Of a DNA stretch of 64,000 bases, positions 63,274-64,000 are shown in pieces. Numbering within the stretch: the stretch's first letter is position 1; each line of letters starts with the position of its first letter. Under the pieces are notes generated by a model, which did not search any database, was not told the origin of the DNA, and worked only from the letters and a program-made list of their open reading frames with translations. The stretch spans positions 496,001 to 560,000 of the forward strand of contig NZ_CP019431.1 in NCBI RefSeq assembly GCF_009866765.1, given 5' to 3'. This DNA comes from Pseudomonas sp. S35. Its GTDB lineage: Bacteria; Pseudomonadota; Gammaproteobacteria; Pseudomonadales; Pseudomonadaceae. The translations under genes and the position numbers were made by a program.

Positions 63274-64000
63274 GTGGCATTGACGATTCTTGGCCTGTCC
63301 GGCGCCCTTAGCCATGATCCTTCCGCAGCCTTGTATATCGACGGCAAGCTGATCGCGGCCGCCGAAGAAGAGCGCTTCGTACGCGACAAACATGCAAAGA
63401 ACCGCATGCCCTACGAGTCGGCGAAGTTCTGTCTGGAACAGGCCGGCATCAAGCCTTCCGACGTTGACGTAGTGGCGATTCCGTTCGCCCCGATCAGCTT
63501 GTTCGGCGAGGCGCGCTGGCACTATGCCAAGCGTTACTGGTACGCCCCGGACCGTGCACTTGACGCGATCCTGATGGGCAACCGTCGCTACAAGCGCTAT
63601 CGCAACAAGATCGTCTGGTGCCTGGAGCAACTGGGCTTCGATCCGAAGAAAATCAAGATCGAACCGGTTGAACACCACTTGGCCCACGCCTCCAGCGCCT
63701 ACCACTGCTCCGGTTTCCAGGAGAAGACCGCGATCCTCGGGATCGACGGCAAGGGTGAATACGCCACCACGTTCTTCGGCTACGGCGAAAACGGCAAGAT
63801 CCACAAGATCAAGGAATTCTACGATCCGGACTCCCTCGGCGGCCTGTACGGCGCGATCACTGAGTTCCTCGGTTTCGAGATGCTTGACGGCGAGTTCAAG
63901 GTCATGGGCATGGCGCCGTACGGTGATGCCAGCAAATACGACTTCTCGCGCCTGGCCTCGTTTGAGAACGGCGAGTTGGTGATCAACACCGACTACGCCA
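63274..64000 (+). CDS. carbamoyltransferase (NodU/CmcH family), cut by window end
   Basis: The first 242 residues of a carbamoyltransferase are present. The start LTILGLSGALSHDPSAALY, AAAEEERFVRDKHAKN and VEHHLAHASSAYHCSGF show the Kae1-like N-terminal domain with the conserved histidines used for carbamoyl-adenylate chemistry. In P. aeruginosa a carbamoyltransferase at this locus (PA5005, as recalled) modifies the LPS core heptose. The start is GTG 63274, with GAGG 11 nt upstream. The C-terminal half lies outside the window. Confidence 0.92.
   Translation, partial: MALTILGLSGALSHDPSAALYIDGKLIAAAEEERFVRDKHAKNRMPYESAKFCLEQAGIKPSDVDVVAIPFAPISLFGEARWHYAKRYWYAPDRALDAILMGNRRYKRYRNKIVWCLEQLGFDPKKIKIEPVEHHLAHASSAYHCSGFQEKTAILGIDGKGEYATTFFGYGENGKIHKIKEFYDPDSLGGLYGAITEFLGFEMLDGEFKVMGMAPYGDASKYDFSRLASFENGELVINTDYA

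Overview
The window looks like a chromosomal segment of a fluorescens-group Pseudomonas. The DNA is GC-rich. REP/REPIN palindromes of the TGTGGGAGCGGGCTTGCC type are scattered between genes. From about 16 kb to the right edge, gene content and order follow what I recall of the P. aeruginosa PA5028-PA5005 block: ParA, SelO, an MscS-type channel, NhaP2, acyl-CoA dehydrogenase, MetY, MsrA, DipA, AceF, AceE, GlnE, the waa genes and a carbamoyltransferase. That synteny is from memory and was not computed.

Region 1 (1-15.7 kb, all minus strand) is an aryl polyene (APE) pigment operon of 17 visible genes, read from 15664 towards the left edge and cut by it inside a ketoreductase. It holds a chain-length factor, two acyltransferases, two ACPs, a membrane protein, a fused AMP-ligase/dehydratase, a GT2 glycosyltransferase, a MIO-type aromatic amino acid lyase, a thioesterase, a LolA-like protein, an MMPL exporter, a flavin halogenase-like enzyme, a methyltransferase, a lipoprotein, a ketosynthase, a dehydratase and a ketoreductase. 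Most junctions are 4-8 nt stop/start overlaps, which implies translational coupling. The lyase and ligase would make and load an aryl starter. KS/CLF, KR and DH would build the polyene on the ACPs. The acyltransferases, LolA-like protein, lipoprotein and MMPL protein would place it in the outer membrane. A REPIN sits in frame inside the LolA-like gene.

Region 2 (16-29 kb) holds an orphan ParA, thioredoxin 2 (TrxC), the AMPylase SelO, a large MscS-family channel, the NhaP2 antiporter, a chemoreceptor, a ZapA/leucine-zipper pair and an acyl-CoA dehydrogenase. Region 3 (29-38 kb) holds the divergent proline genes putA and putP around a control region with five GGTGCAACC-type sites, then metY, rlmJ and msrA.

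Region 4 (38-48.6 kb) holds the c-di-GMP phosphodiesterase DipA, the pyruvate dehydrogenase genes aceE-aceF behind a promoter with twin GntR-like operators, and glnE. Region 5 (48.8-55.8 kb) is a tightly coupled LPS core operon: waaF, waaC, waaG, waaP and three further kinase-fold genes, the last with two kinase domains. Region 6 (56-62.6 kb) is a sugar-type ABC importer behind a sigma-54-like promoter, facing a TonB-dependent receptor with directly abutting stop codons. It sits where, as I recall PAO1, the LPS kinases lie next to the carbamoyltransferase, so it may be an accessory insertion. A YceK-like lipoprotein and the start of the carbamoyltransferase close the window.

I saw no tRNA, rRNA, CRISPR array, transposase or prophage gene. 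The least ordinary items are the APE operon with its halogenase/methyltransferase/lyase set, the domesticated REPIN, the control regions of putA-putP and aceE, the selO hairpin, and the ABC/TonB cassette.
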